Part shown: positions 1 to 6,353 of the stretch, in pieces
Numbering within the stretch: the first letter of the stretch is position 1
How the letters are laid out: the number at the start of each line of letters is the position of its first letter
Origin: Eubacterium sp.
GTDB lineage: Bacteria > Bacillota > Clostridia > Lachnospirales > CAG-274
Direction of reading: 5' to 3'
DNA length: 6,582 nt
Assembly: GCA_020859645.1 (NCBI GenBank)
Contig: JAJBVU010000279.1
Span: 1 to 6,582 of the forward strand
Made by a program: the position numbers and the translations under genes
Notes under the pieces: model-generated
Seen by the model: only the letters and a program-made list of their open reading frames with translations
Told to the model about the DNA's origin: nothing
Database searches by the model: none

Positions 1-6
1 AGAAAA

Positions 7-58
7 AAAGCTGCGCTTAAGCCCTCTTTCGGCTATATCCGCAGCTTTATTTTATTGG
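7..58 (+). terminator. Intrinsic terminator of a gene upstream of the window, possibly bidirectional
   Basis: A perfect 9-bp stem (AAAGCTGCG at 7-15 with CGCAGCTTT at 40-48) carries an inner AGCC/GGCT stem (20-23 with 31-34) and is followed by a broken T tract to about 58. On the minus strand the stem is followed by an uninterrupted run of seven T, so it could also stop transcription from the right. No gene of the window lies on its left, so it most likely ends an upstream plus-strand transcript or separates two units. Confidence 0.75.
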
Positions 59-146
59 ACAAACAGTCGGAAACGGGCAGGCTGCGGTGTATTTTTCGTT
101 TTTTACAATAAATTAAAAAATGACGAAAGTTTTTTGTGCAAAATAT

Positions 147-186
147 AAAAAACGGAGTTGCGTTTTTTGAAAAACTATGATAAAAT
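147..186 (+). promoter_or_regulatory. Probable sigma-A promoter of the pectin esterase gene, within an inverted repeat
   Basis: The best candidate is TTGCGT (158-163), a 17-base spacer, then TAAAAT (181-186) preceded by TGA, an extended -10. The -35 box is weak and the -10 good. Transcription would start near 193, giving a leader of about 37 bases to the ATG. The -35 overlaps a perfect 8-bp inverted repeat, AAAAAACG (147-154) and CGTTTTTT (161-168), and CGTTTTTT recurs at 97-104. A further imperfect hairpin is possible at 94-104/116-128. These repeats could be an operator or simply reflect AT-rich sequence. No catabolite (cre) site was recognised. Confidence 0.45.
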
Positions 187-229
187 GTAATTAAGTTGTA
201 ACATATTATTAATAAAAGGAGGAAAATTT

Positions 230-3200
230 ATGAAAAACAGCTTAAAAAGGTTTGTTAGCAGAGTTATGGCGGTTGTTATTGCTGTCAGCTGCTGTCTTTC
301 AAACGTCTTTGTTTCGGCTTATGCCGACACAAGGAATATTGATGTTTGGGATTTCGGCTTCGTGGCTGAAAGCGAAAGCTATTATACCAACAACATTACA
401 GAAGCAGACTATCTTGCTTTTATGACAGGCATTGAAGGAACCGGCGGTTTAGTACCTTCTACTATTACAGCAGGAGACTATGACTTCGGAGATTTGATAC
501 TTTCCTACATCGGAAAAGACAGATTTTATAATACTTCATCAAATACCTACAGTACTAATATCGGCAAGTCTTATTCCGATTCGGACTACAGCTCTAACGG
601 ATATTACTACTGCAACGGTACCGGCGGCGACTACAGACGCTGCTTTTACATTAAAGATGTTAAAGCAGGGGACGTAGTAGTTATTTATTCGGGCTGGAGC
701 AACACCCCCAGCGGCGACGGCGACTCAGTTGTTTTCAGATCGGGCAGCTATGCCGACGGCACATTTACAGAGGACAAGGTTCAAAATGATACATCCGACC
801 CCTTTACGGCATCTGCTAAAAATACATTTATAGCAGCAGAGGATGCGGATTATCAGCTTTATATGACAACAGGTAATTCCGGCAAGCCCGTAACATTCAG
901 AGTTATGAGAATACCTGCCATTACAGTCAGCGGTACTGTAAGCGGCGTTCTTCCCGAAGGCACATACGGAATTAAATTCCAGAACCAGACAACTCTTGAA
1001 GAGACAGAAGCAACTATGGACGGAAATACATATACAGCTTCTCTTTCCGCAGGCTATACATATAAGGCTGTTATGACGGGCGTTGTAGGCTACGGCGTAA
1101 CAAACGCTACCAAGAACGTAACAGTAAGTCTTTCAGATGTTGCCGCAGGCGCATTAACAGCCGATTTAACCTCTGAGGTTAAAACATCCTACACATTGAG
1201 CGGAAGCTTTACAGGCTTTGCAAGTGACTATGACACATCTTCACTTGTTCTTACACTTACACCTACTGACAATGACGAAAGCGACACTCAGACAATTGCC
1301 GTAGGCAGCAGTCTTACATACAGCGCTCAGCTTGACTCAGGCGTTACTTATGCGGCTTCTATGACCGGCGTAAACGATTATGAAATTACCGACGGCGGAA
1401 CAATCTTCTTCGAAGAGGGCACTGCAAATACACAGGATATAACAGTTTCACCCGTTGCAGCATATTCTGTAAGCGGCGGCTTCTTAGGTCTTACACAGAC
1501 AAGAGGCGAATATGAAACTCTTAATGTAACACCTTCCGCAATCACATTTACAAATGTAGATGACGGCTATGTTTACAGCGGAACCTGTGCAGACGGCGCA
1601 TATTCCGCAAGCTTAAGAGACGGCTCCTACAGTGTTGCTATTACTTTAACAGACTATCAGACAACAAACCACGTTGTTGTAAACGGCGGAGCTGTAACTA
1701 AGAGCCTTCTTCTTGAATATACAGGCGCAGAAGCAGCTGTTGAATATTCTTCAGACATTTACGTAGGCGCTTCAAGAGCATATACTACTCTTCAGGCTGC
1801 TGTTGATGCCGTAGGCAATATGATAAGAAGCAATAACGAGAGAGTAACTATCCACATTGACCCCGGTACATACCGTGCCCAGACTATAATCGATGTTCCC
1901 AACATTACTATCGTTAATGACAGTGAGGACGAGGACGTTGTTCTTACATGGTATTACGGCATAGGCTATAACTATTACAGCTGTCATAACGGATACTATG
2001 ATCCTTACTATGACTATGACCAGTATGAAAAGGGCGCAGCTTCAAGATGGGGCGCAGCTACATATGTTAAGTCAAACGGTACAGGCTTTAAGGCTGAAAA
2101 CATTTATTTTGAAGCTTCATTCAATAAATATATGACAGACGAAGAGGTTGCAGACGGTGTAGAATTAGCTGACGATGCAGGTCTTACAACTGTCAGAACT
2201 ATTTCAACAGACGTAACCACAAGAGCAGCTACAGAAAGATCCGCAGCTTTTGCAATAGAAGCAGACGATTCCGAATTTTTGGGATGTACCTTCTACGGCA
2301 GCCAGGACACACTTTATACAGGCGGCGGCACAGTCGATGTATATTATAAGAACTGTAAGATAATCGGTCAGACAGACTTTATCTTCGGCGACGGCAACTG
2401 TGTATTTGACGGCTGTGAGCTTCAGTGGGCAGGCTACTCTGCAAACAGTACAGGCGGCTACCTTACAGCAGCTAAGGATGAAGCGACAAACGGCTATCTT
2501 TTCAGAGGCTGTATAGTAACAGGTCAGGAGGACGAGGACAGCTCAATGGTTGTTACCGGCGGCAACTTCGGCAGACCCTGGGGAGCAGGCGCAAAGGTTA
2601 CATTTGCAAACACAAAGCTTTCTCACTCAGACTACATTGCTTCAGCAGGCTGGGCTGATATGAGCGGCAACACACCTGCAAACGCTAACTTTAAGGAATA
2701 TAACACAACATATTTAGGCGAAGCTGTTGACACATCGGGCAGAGTTGTTTCTGCTGTATCTTCACTTGACACAAGCGTATACAACGCTCTCAGCTACCTT
2801 AACGGCTTTGTTCCCACATATTATTCGGCAGACCAGGCAACAACTCCCGAATTTACAACAGATCCTTATCTTACTTCAAACGGAGATCTTAACGCTCCCA
2901 ATATAGGAAACACTCTTACAGTAAACTACGGCTTAAACACAGGCTCTGATACAGACGTATCGAGAATTGACTGGTACAGAGTAAGCACAGACGGAACAGA
3001 AGAGCTTATTCTTACTACAGCCGCTAACGTAGGCGCAAGCTATCAGGCACTTTCCGCTGATGCAGGCAGCTACCTTAAGGCATATGTTACACCTATGACA
3101 ATTGACGGCTATGTCGGCGAAACAAAGTCAATCATTATGGTTAACACATTAAGCTCAACATGGGTTGACCCCGCTAACCCCAATGAACCCGAGCCCGGAA

Positions 3201-4414
3201 CAGGCATTAACGTATTCCTTGCCGGCGACTCAACAGTTAAGGATTATTCTGCAAACGGTATGTATAACAACGGCAGCATCGAGGACAAAGGCTCTTGGGG
3301 CGAGTTCCTTCAGGACTTCCTTGATGAGGACTATGTAACCGTTCTTAACTACGCAAACGGCGGAAGAAGTACAAGAAACTTTATGAACGAAGGTTCTCTC
3401 GCTAAAATCGAAGCGGCTATCGGCGAAGGCGACTACTTCTTCATACAGTTCGGTCACAATGACTGTGCTAACCAGTCAGGCTATTTGGCAGACAGATATG
3501 TTCCCTTAGGCGAACCTGACGCAAACGGAATTTATCCCACAACAGCACCTGCAGACGGATATACAGTAGGCAACTACACATATGACTGCGGCGCTACATT
3601 TAAGTGGTATCTGCTTCAGTACATCAATGTGGCAAGAGACGCAGGAGCAACACCTGTTCTTGTTACACCTGTTTCAAGAAGAAACTTTAACTCTGACGGA
3701 ACAATCAAGGCTCACCATGACTCTACCGACACAACAACAGGCACTCAGGTAACAAGCGGAAACGCTTATGTTGAAGCTTATTATCAGCTTGCCGAAGAGG
3801 AAAACGTTCTCTTAATAGACGGTTTTGAGCTTACAAAGACTCTTTTGGAGAAGGCTTATGCAGATGCAGTAAGTGATTCTCTTACAGGCTTGGCTTATGT
3901 AAATGTTCTTTTCTGCGCAGCAGACGGAACTCACTACAGCAAGACCGGCGGCGTTATTCAGGCAGGTCAGTTTGCTGAGGCTATTAAGGCTCTTGATGTA
4001 ACCTTAAGCGACTATGTAATTTCACCCAGCGGCTGTGAAGGTATCAGCTCAACAGGCAGCAGCAACTTCACAATTACAAAGACGGGTAATTTTACAGCCT
4101 TCGACAATGACTTTGTATATTCCGAATACTGGTCAACCTACGGTCAGGAATTGTTTGATTCACTTTCCGCTGACACAGGGGATGATGACGATCCTACAGT
4201 TGACCCCACAGAGCCTACAGAGTCTGAATATGACTTTAACGGCGACGGCGTTGTAGATGCTGAGGATGCAGACGAAATTCTTCTCTACACACTTAATAAA
4301 TATGCTGTTTCGGAAGGATTTGACGAAACTGCTGCCGATATTAACGGAGACGGAATAATCACCGCTCTTGACGCATCAATCTTAGCTCAGATGGTTTTGG
4401 ACGGAGAGGTTTAA
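230..4414 (+). CDS. Secreted dockerin-bearing bifunctional pectin esterase: pectin methylesterase (CE8) plus rhamnogalacturonan acetylesterase-like SGNH domain (CE12-like)
   Basis: This 1394-aa protein probably removes methyl esters from homogalacturonan and acetyl esters from rhamnogalacturonan, outside the cell and bound to a cellulosome scaffoldin. Domains in order: signal peptide 1-32 (K/R-rich start, hydrophobic core, AYA cleavage motif); an N-terminal beta-rich domain I do not recognise, about 35-228, opening with WDFG; three Ig-like repeats starting near 231, 320 and 411; CE8 about 509-865; Ig-like linker about 870-985; SGNH esterase about 993-1260; an acidic D/P/T/E linker near 1313-1332; type I dockerin 1333-1394. 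CE8 evidence: GSQDTLY with acid/base D693, DFIFG with nucleophile D716, and GRPW with R782 and W784. SGNH evidence: GDST with S1001, GGRS at 1044-1047, GHND with N1077, and DGTH with D1232 and H1235. The dockerin has two calcium loops, starting at D1335 and D1370 (NGDG in each). The start is set by AGGAGG at 217-222, 7 bases from the ATG. It is transcribed alone. Domain families are firm; exact ester specificity is inferred. Confidence 0.95.
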   Translation: MKNSLKRFVSRVMAVVIAVSCCLSNVFVSAYADTRNIDVWDFGFVAESESYYTNNITEADYLAFMTGIEGTGGLVPSTITAGDYDFGDLILSYIGKDRFYNTSSNTYSTNIGKSYSDSDYSSNGYYYCNGTGGDYRRCFYIKDVKAGDVVVIYSGWSNTPSGDGDSVVFRSGSYADGTFTEDKVQNDTSDPFTASAKNTFIAAEDADYQLYMTTGNSGKPVTFRVMRIPAITVSGTVSGVLPEGTYGIKFQNQTTLEETEATMDGNTYTASLSAGYTYKAVMTGVVGYGVTNATKNVTVSLSDVAAGALTADLTSEVKTSYTLSGSFTGFASDYDTSSLVLTLTPTDNDESDTQTIAVGSSLTYSAQLDSGVTYAASMTGVNDYEITDGGTIFFEEGTANTQDITVSPVAAYSVSGGFLGLTQTRGEYETLNVTPSAITFTNVDDGYVYSGTCADGAYSASLRDGSYSVAITLTDYQTTNHVVVNGGAVTKSLLLEYTGAEAAVEYSSDIYVGASRAYTTLQAAVDAVGNMIRSNNERVTIHIDPGTYRAQTIIDVPNITIVNDSEDEDVVLTWYYGIGYNYYSCHNGYYDPYYDYDQYEKGAASRWGAATYVKSNGTGFKAENIYFEASFNKYMTDEEVADGVELADDAGLTTVRTISTDVTTRAATERSAAFAIEADDSEFLGCTFYGSQDTLYTGGGTVDVYYKNCKIIGQTDFIFGDGNCVFDGCELQWAGYSANSTGGYLTAAKDEATNGYLFRGCIVTGQEDEDSSMVVTGGNFGRPWGAGAKVTFANTKLSHSDYIASAGWADMSGNTPANANFKEYNTTYLGEAVDTSGRVVSAVSSLDTSVYNALSYLNGFVPTYYSADQATTPEFTTDPYLTSNGDLNAPNIGNTLTVNYGLNTGSDTDVSRIDWYRVSTDGTEELILTTAANVGASYQALSADAGSYLKAYVTPMTIDGYVGETKSIIMVNTLSSTWVDPANPNEPEPGTGINVFLAGDSTVKDYSANGMYNNGSIEDKGSWGEFLQDFLDEDYVTVLNYANGGRSTRNFMNEGSLAKIEAAIGEGDYFFIQFGHNDCANQSGYLADRYVPLGEPDANGIYPTTAPADGYTVGNYTYDCGATFKWYLLQYINVARDAGATPVLVTPVSRRNFNSDGTIKAHHDSTDTTTGTQVTSGNAYVEAYYQLAEEENVLLIDGFELTKTLLEKAYADAVSDSLTGLAYVNVLFCAADGTHYSKTGGVIQAGQFAEAIKALDVTLSDYVISPSGCEGISSTGSSNFTITKTGNFTAFDNDFVYSEYWSTYGQELFDSLSADTGDDDDPTVDPTEPTESEYDFNGDGVVDAEDADEILLYTLNKYAVSEGFDETAADINGDGIITALDASILAQMVLDGEV

Positions 4415-4453
4415 ACCAATCGGCTATAAAAATTAATACTTTAATCTAACCTT

Positions 4454-4484
4454 GAAGCCTCGGTACTTTTGCCGGGGCTTCTTT
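4454..4484 (+). terminator. Intrinsic terminator of the pectin esterase gene
   Basis: A 10-bp stem with one G-U pair (4454-4463 with 4472-4481, GAAGCCTCGG/CCGGGGCTTC) closes an 8-base loop and runs into a short T tract. It lies 40 bases after the stop codon of the esterase gene, consistent with a monocistronic message. Confidence 0.8.
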
Positions 4485-4489
4485 AAATG

Positions 4490-4540
4490 TAAAATTTATC
4501 AAAAATATTCACATTGTATATTGATTTTTGATAAATTTTA
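4490..4540. repeat. Perfect 17-bp AT-rich inverted repeat
   Basis: The left arm 4490-4506 and right arm 4524-4540 are exact reverse complements (TAAAATTTATCAAAAAT in the left arm), separated by 17 bases. It is not followed by a clean T run, so it does not look like an ordinary terminator. The right arm covers the -35 region of a putative promoter (4521-4549), so it may be a protein-binding operator for that promoter or a secondary 3' structure behind the esterase terminator. Confidence 0.7.
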
Positions 4541-4549
4541 ATATATAAT
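4521..4549 (+). promoter_or_regulatory. Putative sigma-A promoter for an intergenic small RNA
   Basis: TTGATT (4521-4526), a 17-base spacer and a perfect TATAAT (4544-4549) predict a start near 4556. No protein gene follows. Instead a hairpin and a terminator follow within 80 bases. The region is very AT-rich, so a chance -10 match is possible. Confidence 0.45.
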
Positions 4550-4555
4550 AACTTT

Positions 4556-4626
4556 AGGGAACGGAAGTTCCTAAAGGGTATTGCTTTTTGCTTTATCCTA
4601 TATGGCGGAAGAAAATTCCGCTTTTT
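4556..4626 (+). ncRNA. Candidate small RNA of about 70 nt, family unknown
   Basis: The candidate is bounded by a promoter-like sequence (TTGATT-17-TATAAT) and an intrinsic terminator. Its 5' end folds as a stem, 4552-4562 with 4567-4576 (CTTTAG, one bulged G, then GAAC, against GTTCCTAAAG), capped by a GGAA (GNRA-type) tetraloop. A single-stranded U-rich centre (about 4579-4600) and the terminator hairpin follow. The predicted start falls a few bases inside the first stem, so the true 5' end may be slightly upstream. I recognise no known RNA family. It could instead be a structured remnant of a dispersed repeat. Confidence 0.35.
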
Positions 4627-4631
4627 CCATA
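4601..4631 (+). terminator. Intrinsic terminator in the thiC upstream region
   Basis: GCGGAA (4605-4610) pairs with TTCCGC (4616-4621) around a 5-base loop and is followed directly by five T (4622-4626). An outer TATGG/CCATA pair (4601-4605 with 4627-4631) flanks it. The esterase gene already has its own terminator 120 bases upstream, so this one implies a separate short transcript or a second barrier protecting thiC from read-through. Confidence 0.6.
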
Positions 4632-4640
4632 GCATGGCAG

Positions 4641-4690
4641 GAGGGGGGGTATTTGACGTTTCTACCTTTTTCGTCAAATCTCCCTTTGAC
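4641..4690. repeat. G7 run followed by three alternating TTTGAC/GTCAAA arms
   Basis: A run of seven G (4643-4649) precedes ATTTGACG (4651-4658), CGTCAAAT (4672-4679) and TTTGAC (4685-4690). The middle arm (GTCAAA, 4673-4678) can pair with either the left or right arm, giving two mutually exclusive hairpins just upstream of the thiC promoter. No coding sequence is credible here. A role as operator or as a piece of a dispersed intergenic repeat is possible but unproven. Confidence 0.45.
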
Positions 4691-4706
4691 TGCTTAAAAG
4701 TTTTTG

Positions 4707-4735
4707 TTGACAAAGTGTTTTTTGATTAGTATAAT
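4707..4735 (+). promoter_or_regulatory. Consensus sigma-A promoter of the riboswitch-thiC transcript
   Basis: TTGACA (4707-4712) and TATAAT (4730-4735) are both perfect, with the ideal 17-base spacing, and predict a start near 4742, about 16 bases before the aptamer. Such a strong promoter suggests that control is mainly downstream, through the TPP riboswitch. Confidence 0.85.
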
Positions 4736-4757
4736 TAATATATAAGATTAATATATT

Positions 4758-4847
4758 TGTGTATCCGGGGAGCTTTTTTAGGCTGAGAGGGATTTTTTTC
4801 CGACCCGTAGACTTGATGCGGATAATGCCGCCGTAAGAAGATAGACA
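4758..4847 (+). promoter_or_regulatory. TPP riboswitch aptamer (THI element)
   Basis: The aptamer has the conserved CTGAGA (4783-4788) in its pyrimidine-sensing arm and the TGATGCGGATAATGCCGCCG core in the pyrophosphate-sensing arm, with GCGG (4818-4821) pairing CCGC (4828-4831). P1 is formed by TATC (4762-4765) with GATA (4840-4843) and, after one mismatch, TGT (4758-4760) with ACA (4845-4847). P2 is CGGG (4766-4769) with CCCG (4804-4807). The short P3 is AGCT with GGCT. It binds thiamine pyrophosphate and, in bacteria, normally turns off the gene below, here thiC. Confidence 0.95.
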
Positions 4848-4927
4848 CCTTTTTTATGTTTGTTTTGCGGAGGCATATCTGAAGAATGAAAAGATGTGCT
4901 TTTAAACGTGAAAATCATAAAGGAGGT
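4846..4927 (+). promoter_or_regulatory. Predicted riboswitch expression platform that masks the thiC Shine-Dalgarno sequence
   Basis: Bases 4847-4858 (ACCTTTTTTATG), immediately after P1, can pair without interruption with 4916-4927, which contains AGGAGG: 12 pairs, two of them G-U. A competing pairing joins 4846-4855 with 4889-4898, 9 of 10 positions paired. TPP-stabilised P1 occupies 4845-4847 and would weaken the competitor, favouring masking. No GC-rich terminator is visible between aptamer and gene, so control looks translational. This was folded by eye; U/A-rich tracts pair easily, so it is a hypothesis. Confidence 0.5.
4921..4926 (+). promoter_or_regulatory. thiC Shine-Dalgarno site that fixes the start at 4934
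   Basis: AGGAGG sits 7 bases before ATG 4934. An upstream in-frame ATG at 4886 is preceded by GGAGG (4869-4873), but at an overlong 12-base spacing. Starting there would place this Shine-Dalgarno sequence inside the coding region, where it reads as Lys-Gly-Gly. The 4934 start is therefore preferred. Confidence 0.85.
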
Positions 4928-4933
4928 TTTTTT

Positions 4934-6238
4934 ATGTATGCAACTCAAATGGAAGCTGCCAGAAAGGGCATTATAACAGAAGAGCTTAAGGCGGCAAGCA
5001 AAAAGGAAGGAATTGAAGAAAGCCGCTTAATGGAGCTTGTGGCAAAGGGTCAGGCGATTATTCCCTGCAATAAGGTACATAAGGCAATTTCACCCTGCGC
5101 CATAGGGGCGGAGCTTAAAACGAAAATCAATGTAAATTTGGGTATTTCCCGTGACTGCAAGGATATGGACAAGGAAATGGAAAAGGTGAACGCCGCCGTT
5201 AATATGGGGGCTGAAGCTATTATGGATTTAAGCTCCTTCGGCGATACGAGAAAATTCAGAAGAAAGCTTGTAGAGGAGTGCCCGGCGGTTTTGGGAACAG
5301 TGCCTATTTATGACGCCGTTGTTTATTATCACAAGGCTCTTAAGGAAATTACAACAGAGCAGTGGCTTGATATTGTCAGAATGCACGCTGAGGACGGCGT
5401 TGATTTTATGACAATTCACTGCGGAATTAACAGAGAAACAGCTAAGAGATTTAAGAGAAATAAACGTCTTATGAACATTGTTTCAAGAGGCGGCTCAATA
5501 ATTTTTGCATGGATGGAAATGACGGGAAAGGAAAATCCTTTTTATGAGCATTTCGATGATATTTTGGAAATCTGCAGAGAATATGATATAACCTTAAGTC
5601 TCGGAGACGCCTGCCGCCCCGGCTGTATTGAGGATGCATCAGACACAAGCCAAATAGAAGAGCTTATCGTTTTGGGCGAGCTTACAAAGAGAGCATGGGA
5701 AAAGGACGTTCAGGTTATGATTGAGGGTCCCGGTCATATGCCCTTGGATCAGATTGCCGCAAATATGAAAATTCAGCAGACACTGTGCCACGGTGCGCCT
5801 TTCTATGTTTTAGGTCCCTTGGTTACAGACATTGCTCCCGGCTATGACCATATTACATCGGCTATCGGCGGTGCTGTTGCCGCTGCCAGCGGTGCGTCAT
5901 TCCTTTGTTACGTTACTCCTGCGGAGCATTTGAGACTGCCGGACGTTAATGACGTTAAAGAGGGGATTATTGCAGCGAAGATTGCCGCCCACGCAGCGGA
6001 TATTGCAAAAGGGGTTAAGGGAGCTAAGCAGTGGGACTATGAAATGAGCAAAGCCAGGAAAAAGCTTGACTGGGAGGCTATGTTTGACCTTGCCATAGAC
6101 CCCGAAAAGGCGAGAAGATACAGAGCGGAGTCAAAGCCCGAAAAAGAGGACACCTGTTCAATGTGCGGAAACTTCTGCGCCGTTAAGAATATGAACAGAA
6201 TTTTGGACGGAGAAATCGTTTCAATATTCGATGAGTGA
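4934..6238 (+). CDS. thiC: Phosphomethylpyrimidine synthase ThiC (HMP-P synthase)
   Basis: This cytoplasmic radical-SAM enzyme converts aminoimidazole ribotide (AIR) to hydroxymethylpyrimidine phosphate, the pyrimidine half of thiamine, using a [4Fe-4S] cluster. The 434-aa product has the length of the short ThiC form of anaerobes, lacking the N-terminal domain of the roughly 600-aa enzymes of E. coli and plants. Visible signatures: SSFGD near 97-101; GDACRPG at 224-230; EGPGH with H268 and EHLRLP with H332, the metal-binding histidines by family comparison; TSAIGGA near 313; and the C-terminal cluster cysteines C408, C411 and C415. The cysteine spacing is CX2CX3C, one residue shorter than the CX2CX4C of E. 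coli-type ThiC. The start was chosen on AGGAGG at 4921-4926; a 16-residue in-frame extension from 4886 is unlikely. No other thi gene lies nearby. Expression should fall when TPP is plentiful, through the upstream riboswitch. The identification is very firm. Confidence 0.98.
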   Translation: MYATQMEAARKGIITEELKAASKKEGIEESRLMELVAKGQAIIPCNKVHKAISPCAIGAELKTKINVNLGISRDCKDMDKEMEKVNAAVNMGAEAIMDLSSFGDTRKFRRKLVEECPAVLGTVPIYDAVVYYHKALKEITTEQWLDIVRMHAEDGVDFMTIHCGINRETAKRFKRNKRLMNIVSRGGSIIFAWMEMTGKENPFYEHFDDILEICREYDITLSLGDACRPGCIEDASDTSQIEELIVLGELTKRAWEKDVQVMIEGPGHMPLDQIAANMKIQQTLCHGAPFYVLGPLVTDIAPGYDHITSAIGGAVAAASGASFLCYVTPAEHLRLPDVNDVKEGIIAAKIAAHAADIAKGVKGAKQWDYEMSKARKKLDWEAMFDLAIDPEKARRYRAESKPEKEDTCSMCGNFCAVKNMNRILDGEIVSIFDE

Positions 6239-6253
6239 TTTTTAACATATCAA

Positions 6254-6304
6254 GAAAGCTTAAGTCAGCTGCTGCCTATAGAGACAGCGGCTGTTCGCTT
6301 TTTC
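6254..6304 (+). terminator. Intrinsic terminator of thiC
   Basis: CAGCTGCT (6266-6273) pairs with AGCGGCTG (6286-6293), including one G-U. An outer GAAAGC (6254-6259) can pair with the GCTTTTTC region (6297-6304). A five-T tract ends the hairpin. It lies 15-65 bases after the thiC stop. Read on the other strand it has only a broken T tract but could serve as a weak backup terminator for the minus-strand toxin message. Confidence 0.75.
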
Positions 6305-6324
6305 AGAATTTTTGCGGCTGTATC

Positions 6325-6353
6325 TTGACAGCCGGGGGAAAATGTGTTATTAT
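6325..6353 (+). promoter_or_regulatory. Strong extended -10 promoter of the antisense (antitoxin) RNA
   Basis: A perfect TTGACA (6325-6330), 17 bases, then TATTAT (6348-6353) with an upstream TG at 6345-6346, predicts a start near 6360. No plus-strand gene follows, only a short structured RNA and its terminator. Two inverted repeats overlap the promoter: CGGCTGT/ACAGCCG (6315-6321/6328-6334) over the -35, and TGTGTT/AACACA (6343-6348/6357-6362) over the -10. Confidence 0.8.

Noticed and set aside
1772..1987. 71-codon minus-strand frame inside the pectin esterase gene
   Set aside because: It is antisense to well-conserved CE8 coding sequence, with no ribosome binding site or promoter: a shadow frame.
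3230..3457. 75-codon minus-strand frame opposite the SGNH domain
   Set aside because: It is a shadow of the conserved SGNH coding region and has no initiation signals.
4035..4256. 73-codon plus-strand frame within the esterase C-terminal region
   Set aside because: It is an out-of-frame shadow of the linker and dockerin coding sequence.
4602..4697. 31-codon plus-strand frame beginning ATG GCG GAA
   Set aside because: There is no ribosome binding site before it, and its first codons form the stem of an intrinsic terminator.
4653..4697. Very short TTG-initiated frame after the AGGAGG-like G run
   Set aside because: It has only 14 codons, no conserved features, and lies in repeat arms. The G-rich run is more simply part of the repeat structure.
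4483..4713. 76-codon open frame on the minus strand (TTG start)
   Set aside because: It has no Shine-Dalgarno sequence, starts inside the thiC promoter -35, and runs through an inverted repeat, a terminator and a promoter-like region. Its composition looks non-coding.
4886..4933. N-terminal 16-residue extension of ThiC from ATG 4886
   Set aside because: The spacing to GGAGG (4869-4873) is too long, the extension reads through the true Shine-Dalgarno sequence, and the short ThiC form normally starts near the 4934 methionine.
5228..5419. 63-codon minus-strand frame inside thiC
   Set aside because: It is antisense to conserved ThiC sequence with no supporting signals.
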